64,000 nucleotides of DNA from Hydrogenophaga sp. Root209 (GTDB lineage Bacteria; Pseudomonadota; Gammaproteobacteria; Burkholderiales; Burkholderiaceae_C): NCBI RefSeq assembly GCF_001428625.1, contig NZ_LMIE01000022.1, positions 351,190-415,189 on the forward strand. The letters run 5' to 3'. Position 1 is the stretch's first letter; every line of letters starts with the position of its first letter. Below are positions 1-8,655 of the stretch, one piece after another. The translations under genes and the position numbers were made by a program. The notes under the pieces are model-generated. The model was given only the letters and a program-made list of their open reading frames with translations, was not told where the DNA came from and searched no databases.

Positions 1-220
1 CGCCCTGCTTCCGTTGGCCGTGACCGCCCTGGCCCCCGAGCGGGGAGTGATTGCCTGGGTCACCGGGCTTTCGCTCGCCTTCCTGGCCCTGCTGGGTGCT
101 GTTGCCGCCCAGGTGGGCGGTGCCCGGGTCCTTGCCGGTGCCTGGCGCGTGTTTTTCTGGGGCGCCCTGGCCATGGGCATCACCGCAGCAGTGGGGTCCA
201 TGTTTGGTACGGTCGTGTGA
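1..220 (+). CDS. VIT1/CCC1-family transporter, C-terminal end (partial)
   Basis: The frame is open from the first base and ends at the TGA at 218-220, so only the last 72 residues or so are present. They form two hydrophobic, Gly/Ala-rich segments, with LALLGAVAAQVGGA before the last helix and GALAMGITAAVGSMFG at the end. This is the usual C-terminal pattern of VIT family proteins, which are membrane iron/manganese transporters with five helices. The start and the metal-binding part lie outside the window. The end overlaps the remains of a regulator pseudogene on the other strand. Confidence 0.75.
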   Translation, partial: ALLPLAVTALAPERGVIAWVTGLSLAFLALLGAVAAQVGGARVLAGAWRVFFWGALAMGITAAVGSMFGTVV

Positions 221-229
221 TCGGCACGC

Positions 230-645
230 CCCGAAATTTCGCCATCGGCTGACGCGTTGGCCGGGTGTGGGGCAGCAGTCGGTCGAACTCGTTCCGCACC
301 ACCCCATAGCACTCGCAAACCTGCTTCTCGAGGCCTGCGCGGTCGAGCACCTCAATGTGCCTGCGCCAATAGCTGATCAGGCCCTGTGACTGCGAACGCA
401 ACGCTTCCTCATGGACCGGCGCCGGCCATCTCGTCTTGCAGCAGCCCTGCCGGCAGACGCAGCGCCCCGCCGGGGCTCACCACCGAGGCCCGGTTGGGCA
501 TGGAGCCACCCCCCAGCCGCAGCTCGATACCCACCATGCCTTCATTGCCGATGTCCGCGAGTTCTCCAGTCGCTCCGGGAGCCGGACCTCCTCCAGATGC
601 GCTGCCCGGCGCCGTCGCACATTGGGCGGCGGGCTGTCGATGACA
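230..645 (-). pseudogene. Decayed Crp/Fnr-type transcriptional regulator
   Basis: Pieces of one protein lie in different minus-strand frames. Near 640-560 there is a segment resembling the N-terminus of the cyclic-nucleotide-binding domain (HLEEVRLPERL). In another frame, near 570-410, there is the later part of that domain (ADIGNEGMVGIELRLGGGS). Near 400-255 there is the end of the helix-turn-helix domain (HIEVLDRAGLEKQVCECYGV, then EFDRLLPH). About 80 residues that normally join the two domains are missing, and there are frame changes and a stop between the parts. The match to Crp/Fnr regulators common in Burkholderiales is by recognition of these motifs. The gene cannot make a working protein. 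Confidence 0.7.
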
Positions 646-731
646 AGGTTTGATGGTGGTGAACATGAGATGCACATGCCGCGCACCCTCACCTGTCTTC
701 GCGTTTCGCGAAGAGCGACTCGGTCGGCGTT

Positions 732-953
732 TCACCCCTTCGTGAACCAGGAGTCGGTCGCCTTGCGCTCCCAGGCGGCCAGTTGCTTTTCGGCGTCTTC
801 CTTGGCAATGCCATAGCGCTCCTGGATCTTGCCGGCGAGTTGGTCGCGGTGCCCGGCAACGACGTCCAGATCGTCATCGGTCAGCTTGCCCCACTCCGCC
901 TTGACCTTGCCAGTGACCTGTTTCCAGTTGCCCTTGATGCGATCCCAGTTCAT
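732..953 (-). CDS. CsbD-family stress protein
   Basis: A 73-residue protein beginning MNWDRIKGNWKQ, the signature start of CsbD-like proteins. These are small, charged, soluble proteins induced by general stress; their biochemical role is unknown. GKVKAEWGKLTDDDL and the repeated Gln/Lys pattern also fit the family, and the length is typical. An AAGGAGAA-type ribosome site lies just upstream (complement of about 958-966). The next gene on the same strand encodes a BON-domain lipoprotein, another envelope or osmotic stress protein, and the two may be expressed together. Confidence 0.85.
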   Translation of the reverse strand: MNWDRIKGNWKQVTGKVKAEWGKLTDDDLDVVAGHRDQLAGKIQERYGIAKEDAEKQLAAWERKATDSWFTKG

Positions 954-1008
954 GTCGGTTCTCCTTCAGTGGTTGGAAAAAGAGCGGCGGCAGGTGCGAT
1001 GCACCCGC

Positions 1009-1323
1009 TCAAGGCCGCACAGCAATTTCGTTGCGGACAGCCTTCACGCCGTTGACCTGCCGGGCGAGGGATTCGGCAGTGGTCTTTTCGGCGACGCTTT
1101 TTGCGAAACCCGACAACATGACGGTCCCGTTGAGGGTTTCGACACGGATGCTGGTCGCGTCAACCGTCTTGTTTTCGGCAAAGCTGCTCTTCACCCGGGT
1201 GGTGATGACCGTGTCGTCGACATAGGCGCCCACGGATTCCTGGCCGCGCGTCACGGCACAGCCGGACGCGGAGAGCAACAGCAGGGCAGAAAAACCAGCG
1301 GCAAGCGCGTGACGGGTGTTCAT
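1009..1323 (-). CDS. BON-domain lipoprotein (OsmY-like)
   Basis: A 104-residue protein when started at the ATG at 1323 (MNTRHALAAGF). That start gives a clean signal sequence ending in a lipobox (LSASGC), which predicts a lipid-anchored envelope protein. Residues about 35-100 form a single BON domain (DDTVITTRVKSSFAENK, then VETLNGTVMLSGFAKS), as in OsmY and related osmotically induced periplasmic proteins thought to bind phospholipid. An upstream in-frame start at 1368 exists but would hide the signal peptide. The gene lies just upstream of the CsbD gene on the same strand. Confidence 0.85.
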   Translation of the reverse strand: MNTRHALAAGFSALLLLSASGCAVTRGQESVGAYVDDTVITTRVKSSFAENKTVDATSIRVETLNGTVMLSGFAKSVAEKTTAESLARQVNGVKAVRNEIAVRP

Positions 1324-1368
1324 GGCGGGACTCCTGTGGTGGTGTTCAAACGATGGATGGAGGATCAA

Positions 1369-1805
1369 CTCCAGCGCATTCCATCTTGAGCGGGCAGACG
1401 GACCCGGCGTTGATTCAACTCAACGCCAGCGCAAGCAAACTCTCGCGTTACCCAAGGCATTGACACAGATCAAGGCTCAGGAGGTATACCGGTGGCGCAG
1501 CTGGTCGACGGGACCTGCATCGGCGTGGAAGCCGTGATCGACAAGGACCAGTCCAGCGGCCTGCTGGCGCCAGGCCATTGGACTGGATGAAGTCCAACAG
1601 ACCTGAGACACTCGGCGGTTCATCTGATCAGGCGCGGCGCACGCCGCAGTGATCCATCGTTGCAAGCGGTGACTGGACCTCCCAGTCCACCGAACGTGGT
1701 GGAACGACTGGTATGGGGGGACCTGCGGCCGTTCGGGCTCTGGTTGTTGCAATAAACGGAAGGCACCTTCGATGCTGGCTCGAATGTCCGCCCTGAAGAG
1801 GAAAG
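1369..1805. other. Stretch without an intact gene
   Basis: This region lies between the BON lipoprotein and the LysR gene. It holds a short carbamate kinase remnant (1477-1590) and otherwise no reading frame that resembles a known family. A minus-strand open frame at 1477-1935 is rejected because it is antisense to the remnant and overlaps the end of the LysR gene. Confidence 0.5.
1477..1590 (+). pseudogene. Fragment of carbamate kinase (arcC-like)
   Basis: The plus strand encodes SGGIPVAQLVDG followed by GVEAVIDKDQSSGLLA and then a stop at 1588-1590. Carbamate kinases have a conserved GGGGIPV segment followed by GVEAVIDKD, the Lys of which contacts the nucleotide. Only about 35 residues remain and there is no start or C-terminal half. 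This is a degraded scrap of an arginine-deiminase-type gene. The reading rests on two short motifs in the correct order and spacing. Confidence 0.55.
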
Positions 1806-2729
1806 TCACTTCAGTCGACGAACAGAGGCACGCGGCTTGCGTTCCAACAAACAATCGACGAATGCTTCCAGTGCGGGCGATGGGTGGCGCCTGTTCGAGT
1901 AGTACAGAAACAGCCCTGGCCGTGCAATCGACCAATCATCGAGGACCTGCACCAGACGTCCCCTGGCGAGATGTTCGTCGACGTGCTCGCGATCGAACGC
2001 ATAGGCAACACCAAGACCTTGCACAGCGGCGGCAACGCCGATGTCCGAGTGGTTGGTGATCAGCGGACCCTCCGCTGCGATCTCCAGTCGCGTTCCCTTT
2101 TTCTCGAACGTCCAATGCCACGCCCGGCCGTCTTCCTGCAGTCGCCAGTTGATGCAGGCGTGGGTGTGCAGATCCGTGGGTACATGCGGGGTGCCCCGAT
2201 CCTCCAGGTATTTCGGGGAAGCCACGGCGATCATTTTCAGATCGGGTGTCAAGCGCACGGCGATCATGTCTTTCTCCAGCCGCGCGCCCACGCGAATGCC
2301 AGCATCAAAGCGGCCGGCGACGATGTCGGTGAGCCTGTCGTCCACCACGATGTCCAGTACCACGTCGGGGTGCGCACGGTGAAACTGGCCCAGCCGTGGC
2401 GCGATGACTTGCCGCGCCGCCATGCCCAGTGTGTTGATGCGAAGCGTTCCACTCGTCTGGCCTGCCGCCGCGCTGGCCCCGGCCACGGCGTCGGCCATGT
2501 CCCGGAACAAGGGCGCGATGCGCGAGTACAGCTGCTCTCCTGTGGTGGTTGGCGCCACGCTGCGCGTGGTGCGGTTGAGCAGCCGCGCGCCAAGCCGATC
2601 CTCCAGCTGCCGAATGGTCTGACTGAGTGCTGAGGGCGAAAGACCCAGGTGCTCTGCGGCGCGCGCAAAGCTCGACCTCTCAACCACAGCGACAAAGGCC
2701 TTCAGTTCAGCAAACTCCGAGCCACGCAT
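1806..2729 (-). CDS. LysR-family transcriptional regulator
   Basis: A 307-residue protein from the ATG at 2729; another in-frame start exists at 2759. The N-terminal 60 residues form the winged helix-turn-helix (FVAVVERSSFARAAEHLGLS, then LEDRLGARLLNRTTRS). Residues from about 90 form the periplasmic-binding-like effector domain, with RPGLFLYYSNRRHPSPALEAF near the end as in the CrgA/AaeR-like subgroup. It is divergent from the SnoaL-like/SDR pair at 2829-3937 and, as is typical for LysR regulators, probably controls it from the 99-bp intergenic region. The effector is unknown. Confidence 0.9.
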   Translation of the reverse strand: MRGSEFAELKAFVAVVERSSFARAAEHLGLSPSALSQTIRQLEDRLGARLLNRTTRSVAPTTTGEQLYSRIAPLFRDMADAVAGASAAAGQTSGTLRINTLGMAARQVIAPRLGQFHRAHPDVVLDIVVDDRLTDIVAGRFDAGIRVGARLEKDMIAVRLTPDLKMIAVASPKYLEDRGTPHVPTDLHTHACINWRLQEDGRAWHWTFEKKGTRLEIAAEGPLITNHSDIGVAAAVQGLGVAYAFDREHVDEHLARGRLVQVLDDWSIARPGLFLYYSNRRHPSPALEAFVDCLLERKPRASVRRLK

Positions 2730-2828
2730 TCTGCATCCGTTTCTAAACAAGCCATTCAAATTCTAGGCCATTCACTTATCCTGCGCGCAGCCGCATCCTT
2801 TGGTCTCCACCACCCAGGAGTACCGACC

Positions 2829-3158
2829 ATGACCCACTTGACGCTCCCCGAACCGATTGCCGCCTACTTTGAAGCCGACAAACGAAACTCCGAAGCGCTG
2901 GCGCGATGCTTCACCCCACAAGCCACCGTGAAAGACGAAGGCCGAACGCACCAAGGGCTCGACGCCATCAAGGCGTGGAAGGCAGCGGCATCCAGGCAGT
3001 ACACGTACACCACCGAGCCATTCGCCCTGCAGCAGCAGAACGGACTTCACATTGTCTGCAGCCACGTGGCGGGCAACTTTCCCGGCAGCCCGGTCGATCT
3101 TCAGTACCGCTTTCGCCTGGAACGCGGGCTGATCTCCAGTCTGGAGATTTCCGCATGA
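2829..3158 (+). CDS. SnoaL-like small protein (NTF2 fold)
   Basis: A 109-residue protein starting at ATG 2829, preceded by CAGGAG at 2813-2818. The start [20 protein letters not shown] and the later [13 protein letters not shown] are typical of SnoaL-like/NTF2-fold proteins, which include small isomerases, hydrolases and binding proteins of unknown substrate. It overlaps the following SDR gene by 4 bp (ATGA at 3155-3158), so the two are translationally coupled. The function is unknown; pairing with a dehydrogenase suggests work on the same small molecule. Confidence 0.8.
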   Translation: MTHLTLPEPIAAYFEADKRNSEALARCFTPQATVKDEGRTHQGLDAIKAWKAAASRQYTYTTEPFALQQQNGLHIVCSHVAGNFPGSPVDLQYRFRLERGLISSLEISA

Positions 3159-3937
3159 GCTTCGACCTCCAACTCCACGGACGGCGGGCACTCGTCACGG
3201 GCGGCACCAAAGGCGTGGGCGCCTCCGTCGTTCAAGGTCTGCGCGATGCCGGTGTGCAGGTGATGGCCACGGCGCGCTCCGTGCCCCCACATTCTCCCGA
3301 AGGCGTGTTCCACATCGCCGCAGACCTCTCGACAGCCGAGGGTGCCGCCGCCGTGGCGCACCTGGTGCTCGAGCGTTGGGGCGGCGTTGACATCCTGGTC
3401 AACGTGCTGGGCGGCTCCAGCGCGCCGGGCGGTGGCTTCGCGGCGCTGGATGATGCGCAGTGGTTTGCCGAACTGAACCAGAACCTCATGCCCGCTGTGC
3501 GTCTGGACCGCGCACTGCTGCCGGCCATGCTGGCACAGGGCTCGGGCGTCATCGTCCACGTCAGCTCCATCCAGCGCCTGCTGCCGCTGCCGGAGTCGAC
3601 GACCGCCTACGCGGCGGCCAAGGCCGCCTTGTCCACCTACAGCAAAGCCTTGTCAAAAGAGGTGACGCCCCAGGGCGTTCGCGTGCTGAGCGTGGCGCCC
3701 GGCTGGGTGGAAACAGACGCTGCTAAGGCGCTGATCGAGCGCGTGGCCGCCCAGGCCGGCACAGACCACGAGGGCGGCCAGCAGATCATCATGCAGTCGC
3801 TGGGTGGCATTCCGCTGGGACGGCCGGCGAAGCCGCAGGAAGTGGCCGATCTCATCGTTTTTCTGGTGTCACCCAGGGCGAGTTCGATCACGGGCACGGA
3901 GTACGTGATCGACGGGGGCACCGTCCCCACCGTCTAG
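3155..3937 (+). CDS. Short-chain dehydrogenase/reductase
   Basis: A 260-residue SDR oxidoreductase. The NAD(P)-binding motif TGGTKGVG lies near residue 15. The catalytic Ser is in VHVSSIQ and the Tyr-Lys pair in YAAAKAAL. The C-terminus [14 protein letters not shown] is standard for classical SDRs of this length. It starts inside the stop codon of the SnoaL-like gene and is probably under the divergent LysR regulator. The substrate cannot be read from the sequence. Confidence 0.9.
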   Translation: MSFDLQLHGRRALVTGGTKGVGASVVQGLRDAGVQVMATARSVPPHSPEGVFHIAADLSTAEGAAAVAHLVLERWGGVDILVNVLGGSSAPGGGFAALDDAQWFAELNQNLMPAVRLDRALLPAMLAQGSGVIVHVSSIQRLLPLPESTTAYAAAKAALSTYSKALSKEVTPQGVRVLSVAPGWVETDAAKALIERVAAQAGTDHEGGQQIIMQSLGGIPLGRPAKPQEVADLIVFLVSPRASSITGTEYVIDGGTVPTV

Positions 3938-3971
3938 AGGCACTCCGCTGCAGCCGGCAAGCACGGCAGCC

Positions 3972-4967
3972 TTACCCCCCATGCTGCGGCTGCAGCAGCG
4001 GCACGCGGTTGATGGCCATCGCGGCAGCGGCCGTGCGCGTTTCCACCCCGAGCTTGGCGTAGATGCGCTCCAGGTGTTTCTTCACCGTGGCGGGGCTGGC
4101 GCCCAGGATGTCGCCGATGTCTCGGTTGATCTTGCCCTTGACCACCCAGTACAAGACCTCGGCCTCGCGCGCGGTGAGGCCAAACGCGCCGGCCACGCTG
4201 GAGAGCACGCTGGCGTCCGACGTTTCCTGCATCACGATGAGCCAGTCGCCACCGGCGTCGGCCTCGCCGTCTTCGTCACCCACCCGCTGGTGCAGCCGGA
4301 AGGTGAGGCGGCGCGGGCCGTTCTCCAGCGTGAGGCGCGGCGGCTCGCGCTGCTCGCTGGCCTCACCGAGGTGGCGGCGCAGCCACTGCAGCACGGCCGG
4401 TGGTGTGGTGGGCGATTCGCTGCCGCAGTAGTTGCGCAACAGGTCGCGCGCCAGCGGCGTCTGCCACATCAGGCGGCCGTCGCTCTCGCGCACGGTGATG
4501 GTGGCGTAGCCAAATGCGTCCAGCGCGTTGCGCGCCTGGCTGCGCTCCACCGCGCCTTGGCGCACATGGCGCGCAGTGCGCAGGTGCACACCCATGCGCG
4601 CCATCACCTCGCGCGGCTTGATGGGCTTGGTCACGTAGTCGGCGCCGCCCGCGTCCAGCGCGGCCACCAGGTGTTCGGTCTCGGTCAGGCCGGTCATGAA
4701 GATGATGGGGATGTGCGCGGTGGCCGCCTGCGCCTTGAGCCGGCGCGCCACCTCGAAGCCGTCGATGCCCGGCATCACCGCGTCCAGCAACACCACGTCG
4801 GGCAGGGCCTGGGTGGCGCGGCGAATGGCGCTCTCGCCGTCGAGCGCCACCAGCACGGTGTAGCCCGCATCGTCCAGCGCGTCGTGCAGCGGCGCCACGT
4901 TGTCGGGCACATCGTCCACGATCAGCACGATGAGCTGGTCGGTCTGTTGCAACATGAACTCAGACAT
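3972..4967 (-). CDS. LuxR-type response regulator partnered with the permease-kinase
   Basis: A 331-residue protein from ATG 4967. An N-terminal receiver domain (residues about 13-130) has the acidic pair DD at 18-19, a phospho-acceptor Asp at about 62 (LLDAVMPGIDG) and the conserved Lys in YVTKPIKP. A middle region of about 120 residues resembles a degenerate PAS-like segment. The C-terminal LuxR helix-turn-helix (GLTAREAEVLYWVVKGKINR, then ATVKKHLERIYAKLGV) binds DNA. The start overlaps the end of the kinase gene by 8 bp, so the two are coupled. Its targets may include the divergent urease operon, but that is inferred from position only. Confidence 0.9.
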   Translation of the reverse strand: MSEFMLQQTDQLIVLIVDDVPDNVAPLHDALDDAGYTVLVALDGESAIRRATQALPDVVLLDAVMPGIDGFEVARRLKAQAATAHIPIIFMTGLTETEHLVAALDAGGADYVTKPIKPREVMARMGVHLRTARHVRQGAVERSQARNALDAFGYATITVRESDGRLMWQTPLARDLLRNYCGSESPTTPPAVLQWLRRHLGEASEQREPPRLTLENGPRRLTFRLHQRVGDEDGEADAGGDWLIVMQETSDASVLSSVAGAFGLTAREAEVLYWVVKGKINRDIGDILGASPATVKKHLERIYAKLGVETRTAAAAMAINRVPLLQPQHGG

Positions 4968-7900
4968 GGCGCTGCAGCAGTTGCTGTTCGATGGCGTCAA
5001 AGCGGAATTCGCGCGCGAGCGTGCGCAGCTGCTGCGCAAACGCCGCCTGCTCGGGGTGGTCCTGCACCCACTCGTCGAGCCACTGCACGATGCCCTTGTA
5101 GTAGCCCAGGCGCACGAGTTCCAGCAAGGGTTCAAATTCGCGGCCACTGGTGACCTCGTGACCCGGCCGCGCGTGCGGCAACGGTGCTGAGAGCGCGGCG
5201 ATTTCCGCCGGGGGCAGTTCGATCCACGCGAGCTGCAGCCGCTGGCCCAGCCAGCCGAGCAGGTCGTCGCGGCGCACCGGCTTCACGAAGAAGTCCTGCG
5301 GACGGTGGCCCAGGTCGTTGTCCAATCCTTTGTCGAATGCATTGGCCGACACAATGGCCAGTGGCACTGCGCTCCAACCACGGGCGCGCAGCCGGCGCAT
5401 GGTCTCCCAGCCGTCGATGCCGGGCATGGCCAGGTCCATGAACACGGCATCGGGCGCGCCGGCTTCTCCGGGCTGCAAACCCTCCAGCAGCGCCAGCGCA
5501 TCCAGGCCGCTGGTGGCCAGCATCACCTCGAAGCCCAGCGGCTCCAGCCAGCGCTGGATCAGCTCGCGGTCGGCCTCTTCGTTGTCCACCACCAGCACGC
5601 GCCGACGCGCGCCCTCGAAGCCGATGTGGTTGGGCAGCGCCAGCGGACGCGGCAGCACCGCGCCGTGCACTTCGGGCAGGAACAGCCGCACGGTGAACAC
5701 CGAGCCCTCGCCCGGCGCGCTGCGCACGGTCATTTCGCCGCCCATGAGGTCGGTGAGCATCTTGGCAATCGTCAGGCCCAGACCGGTGCCGGTGGACGGT
5801 CCGGGTGCGGCAGCCTCGTTCTGCCCGCGCGCAAACGGCTCGAACACGCGTTCGAGGTCTTGCGCGCGCATGCCGGGGCCGGTGTCGTGCACCTCGAACT
5901 GCGCCATTTCGCGCGCATGGGTCACGCGCAGCCGAACCTGCCCGGTGTGGGTGAACTTCACCGCATTGCCCAGCAGGTTGATGAGGATCTGGCGCAGGCG
6001 CTTCTCGTCCGCGCGCACCGTGTCGGGCAGGCGGCTGCCAGTCTCGAACACGAAGTGCAGGCCCTTGGCGCTGGCCTGCAGCTCGAACATGCCGGCCACC
6101 TCGTGCATGGCACCGGCAAAGGCCATGGGCCGAACGTCGAGCGCGAGCTTGCCGGACTCGATGCGCGCGATGTCCAGCGTGCCCTCGATCAGCGAGAGCA
6201 GGTGTTCGCCGCCGCGGTTGATCACGCGGATGGCCTGCGCGCGGTGCGGCGCCATGCCGGTGTCTTCCTGCAGCAGTTGCGCATAGCCCAGGATGCTGTT
6301 GAGCGGTGTGCGCAGCTCGTGGCTGATGGTGCTGATGTAGCGTGTCTTGGCCTGGTTGGCCTGCTCGGCGGCCAGGCGCGCCTGCTGCAGGGCCTCGTCG
6401 GTGAGGCGGTGCGACTCGATCTCCTGCATGAGCAGGCGGGTCTGCCGGTTCGACTCTTCCTGCGCCACCTCGCGGCTCTTGTGCGCCAGCACCAGCCACC
6501 AGGCCACCGTGGCCGTGATCAGCAGCAGCACGGCGTAGACCCGCACAAAGCCCGAGCGCAGCGCCGCGTCAAGCAGGCCGGCGTTGGCCGACAAGCCCAT
6601 GCGCAGCGCGAGGGCCTGCACTTCCTGCCGGTAGAGCAGGCCGAGCACCGCGGCCAGCACCGGCGCCATCACCAGCATGAGCAACAGGTAATGGGCAAGT
6701 CCGGCCTCCAGGTACGGCCAGATGGAGCGCGGCAACACACGCCGCAATGCGCCCATCCACTGCTCGGACAATTTGGCGTGCGGTTTGCAGAGATCACCAC
6801 AGCGCGCATCGAGCGTGCAGCAGAGTGAACAAATGTGGCCTTGGTACGCGGGACAGTGCGACATGTCCGGCGCTTCGTATTCACGCTCACAGATGACACA
6901 TTTGTGGACACCCCCCGCGCCGCCTGCGGCGTCACCCCCCTGAAGGGGGGCAACACCAGCGGCCTGTCCTGAGCCTGTCGAAGGGCAGTTCCGCGGTGTT
7001 TCTGGGACGGGACCTCCTTGCACGCCACCACTCCTGGCTATGTAGTAGCGGCCCTTTGTGGCCCAGGCAATCAGCGGCGCTGTGACCAGCGCAGTGACCA
7101 TCGCGATCACCGCCGAGAACGCCTGCGCACCGGGCCCCATGAGCCCCATGTGGGCCCCGATGGACAAGGCCGAAGCCAGGCCCATGGCGCCCACGCCCAC
7201 GGGGTTGATGTCGTACAGATACGCCCGCTTGAACTCGATGCCCTTGGGGCTCCAGCCCAGCGGCTTGTTGATCACCAGATCGGCCACCACCGCCATGATC
7301 CAGGCGATGGCGATGTTGCTGTAGACGCCGAGCACCTGACCCAGCGCCTGGAACACGTTCATCTCCATCAGCATGAAGGCGATGAAGGTGTTGAACACCA
7401 CCCACACCACGCGCCCGGGGTGGCTGTGGGTGATGCGCGAGAAGAAGTTGCTCCAGGCCAGCGACCCGGCGTAGGCGTTGGTCACGTTGATCTTGAGCTG
7501 CGAGACCACCACGAACAGCGCCGTGGCGGCCACCGCCCAGCCGTAGTCGGAGAACACGTACTCGTAGGCCGCGAGGTACATCTGGTTGGGGTCCACCGCA
7601 CGGTCGGGCGACACCATGTGGCTGATGGCCAGGTACGCCAGCAAGGCACCACCAAGCATCTTCACCACCCCCAGCAAGACCCAGCCCGGGCCTCCGGCCA
7701 GCACCCCGGCCCACCAGCGCAAACCCTTGCCCGGCTCCTTGGCGGGCATGAAGCGCAGGTAGTCGGCCTGCTCGCCCATCTGGGTGATGAGCGCGATGCC
7801 CACGGTGAGCGCCGCACCAAACAGGTGCCAGTCAAACTGCGAACCCGCACCGGTTTCGCCCCCATACCGCACCACGTTGGTGAATGTTTCCGGTGCCATG

Positions 7901-8550
7901 ACAGCCACCGCCCCAAAAGGGACCACCATCATCACCAGCCACAGCGGCTGGGTCCAGACCTGAAAGCGGCTGATCACGGAGACCCCGTGCGTGACCAACG
8001 GGATGACCACCACCGCGCAGATCAGGTAGCCCCAGGCGGGCGGGATGTCGAGCGCGAGCTCCAGCGCATAGGCCATCACGGCGGCTTCGAGCGCGAAGAA
8101 GATGAAGGTGAAGGTGGCGTAGATCAGCGAGGTGATGGTCGAGCCGATGTACCCAAAGCCCGCGCCCCGCGTGAGCAGGTCCATGTCGACGCCGTAGCGC
8201 GCGGCGTACACGCTGATGGGCAGACCCGCGAGAAAGATGATCAGACCGGTGCACAGGATGGCCAGCGCGGCGTTCACGAAGCCGTACTGCACCAGCAGCG
8301 TGGCGCCCACGGCCTCCAGGATCAGGAAGGAAGCCGCGCCGAACGCGGTGTTGGCCACGCGCCATTCGCTCCACTTGCGAAAGCGCTGCGGGGTGTAGCG
8401 CAGCGCGTAGTCCTCCATGGTCTCGCTGCCCACCCAGTTGTTGTAGTCGCGGCGCACGCGGGTGATGCGCTGGGGCGCGTCCTGCCCGGGCCCCGGCACT
8501 GCGGTGGGTGCGGGAGCGCTGCGGATGGGAACAATGGGTATGGTCGTCAC
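4960..8550 (-). CDS. NCS1 permease-hybrid histidine kinase fusion
   Basis: A 1,196-residue membrane sensor from the GTG at 8550, which is the best start because frames further upstream are antisense to urease genes. Residues about 45-505 are a complete NCS1-type cytosine/purine/allantoin permease (DYALRYTPQRFRKWSEWRVA at its start). Residues 551-588 hold eight cysteines (CVIC, CSLCC and others), a likely metal site. Two further membrane helices lie at about 615-640 and 668-690. The kinase core has the phospho-accepting His744 (ISHELRTPLN), an ATPase domain (NLLGNAVKFT, GTGLGLTIAKML) and a receiver domain with Asp1039 (MDLAMPGIDG). It probably senses or transports a nitrogen compound. The linker at 520-548 is made of inserted repeat sequence. 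Confidence 0.88.
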   Translation of the reverse strand: MTTIPIVPIRSAPAPTAVPGPGQDAPQRITRVRRDYNNWVGSETMEDYALRYTPQRFRKWSEWRVANTAFGAASFLILEAVGATLLVQYGFVNAALAILCTGLIIFLAGLPISVYAARYGVDMDLLTRGAGFGYIGSTITSLIYATFTFIFFALEAAVMAYALELALDIPPAWGYLICAVVVIPLVTHGVSVISRFQVWTQPLWLVMMVVPFGAVAVMAPETFTNVVRYGGETGAGSQFDWHLFGAALTVGIALITQMGEQADYLRFMPAKEPGKGLRWWAGVLAGGPGWVLLGVVKMLGGALLAYLAISHMVSPDRAVDPNQMYLAAYEYVFSDYGWAVAATALFVVVSQLKINVTNAYAGSLAWSNFFSRITHSHPGRVVWVVFNTFIAFMLMEMNVFQALGQVLGVYSNIAIAWIMAVVADLVINKPLGWSPKGIEFKRAYLYDINPVGVGAMGLASALSIGAHMGLMGPGAQAFSAVIAMVTALVTAPLIAWATKGRYYIARSGGVQGGPVPETPRNCPSTGSGQAAGVAPLQGGDAAGGAGGVHKCVICEREYEAPDMSHCPAYQGHICSLCCTLDARCGDLCKPHAKLSEQWMGALRRVLPRSIWPYLEAGLAHYLLLMLVMAPVLAAVLGLLYRQEVQALALRMGLSANAGLLDAALRSGFVRVYAVLLLITATVAWWLVLAHKSREVAQEESNRQTRLLMQEIESHRLTDEALQQARLAAEQANQAKTRYISTISHELRTPLNSILGYAQLLQEDTGMAPHRAQAIRVINRGGEHLLSLIEGTLDIARIESGKLALDVRPMAFAGAMHEVAGMFELQASAKGLHFVFETGSRLPDTVRADEKRLRQILINLLGNAVKFTHTGQVRLRVTHAREMAQFEVHDTGPGMRAQDLERVFEPFARGQNEAAAPGPSTGTGLGLTIAKMLTDLMGGEMTVRSAPGEGSVFTVRLFLPEVHGAVLPRPLALPNHIGFEGARRRVLVVDNEEADRELIQRWLEPLGFEVMLATSGLDALALLEGLQPGEAGAPDAVFMDLAMPGIDGWETMRRLRARGWSAVPLAIVSANAFDKGLDNDLGHRPQDFFVKPVRRDDLLGWLGQRLQLAWIELPPAEIAALSAPLPHARPGHEVTSGREFEPLLELVRLGYYKGIVQWLDEWVQDHPEQAAFAQQLRTLAREFRFDAIEQQLLQRHV
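6908..6955. repeat. GC-rich palindromic dispersed repeat inside the kinase linker
   Basis: The stretch contains CGCCGCCTGCGGCG followed by CCCCCCTGAAGGGGGG, two nested palindromes. This combination resembles a dispersed repeat of Comamonadaceae genomes, normally found between genes. Here it is read in frame as a Gly/Ala-rich linker (APLQGGDAAGGAGG) between the permease and the cysteine cluster. Confidence 0.55.
6966..6990. repeat. GAGCCTGTCGAAG-type dispersed repeat in the kinase linker
   Basis: The core TGAGCCTGTCGAAG lies at 6970-6983. The same 14-mer occurs twice within ureC (10664-10677 and 10686-10699). On the coding strand here it reads PSTGSGQ. It sits 15 bp from the GC-rich palindromic repeat, so the linker holds two unrelated repeat elements side by side. 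Confidence 0.65.
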
Positions 8551-8655
8551 ACCGCATTTGTGCAGCTTTCGTGCCACATGGGAGAGCCGGTTCCTTCGGG
8601 GCACGGGAATTGCTGACCAGATCACCCAAGCACCACCGAAAACGCACGCACCACC

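Noticed and set aside
1477-1935. Minus-strand open frame of 152 codons downstream of the LysR gene
   Set aside because: It overlaps the LysR gene and is antisense to the carbamate kinase remnant. It has no recognisable motif or ribosome site.
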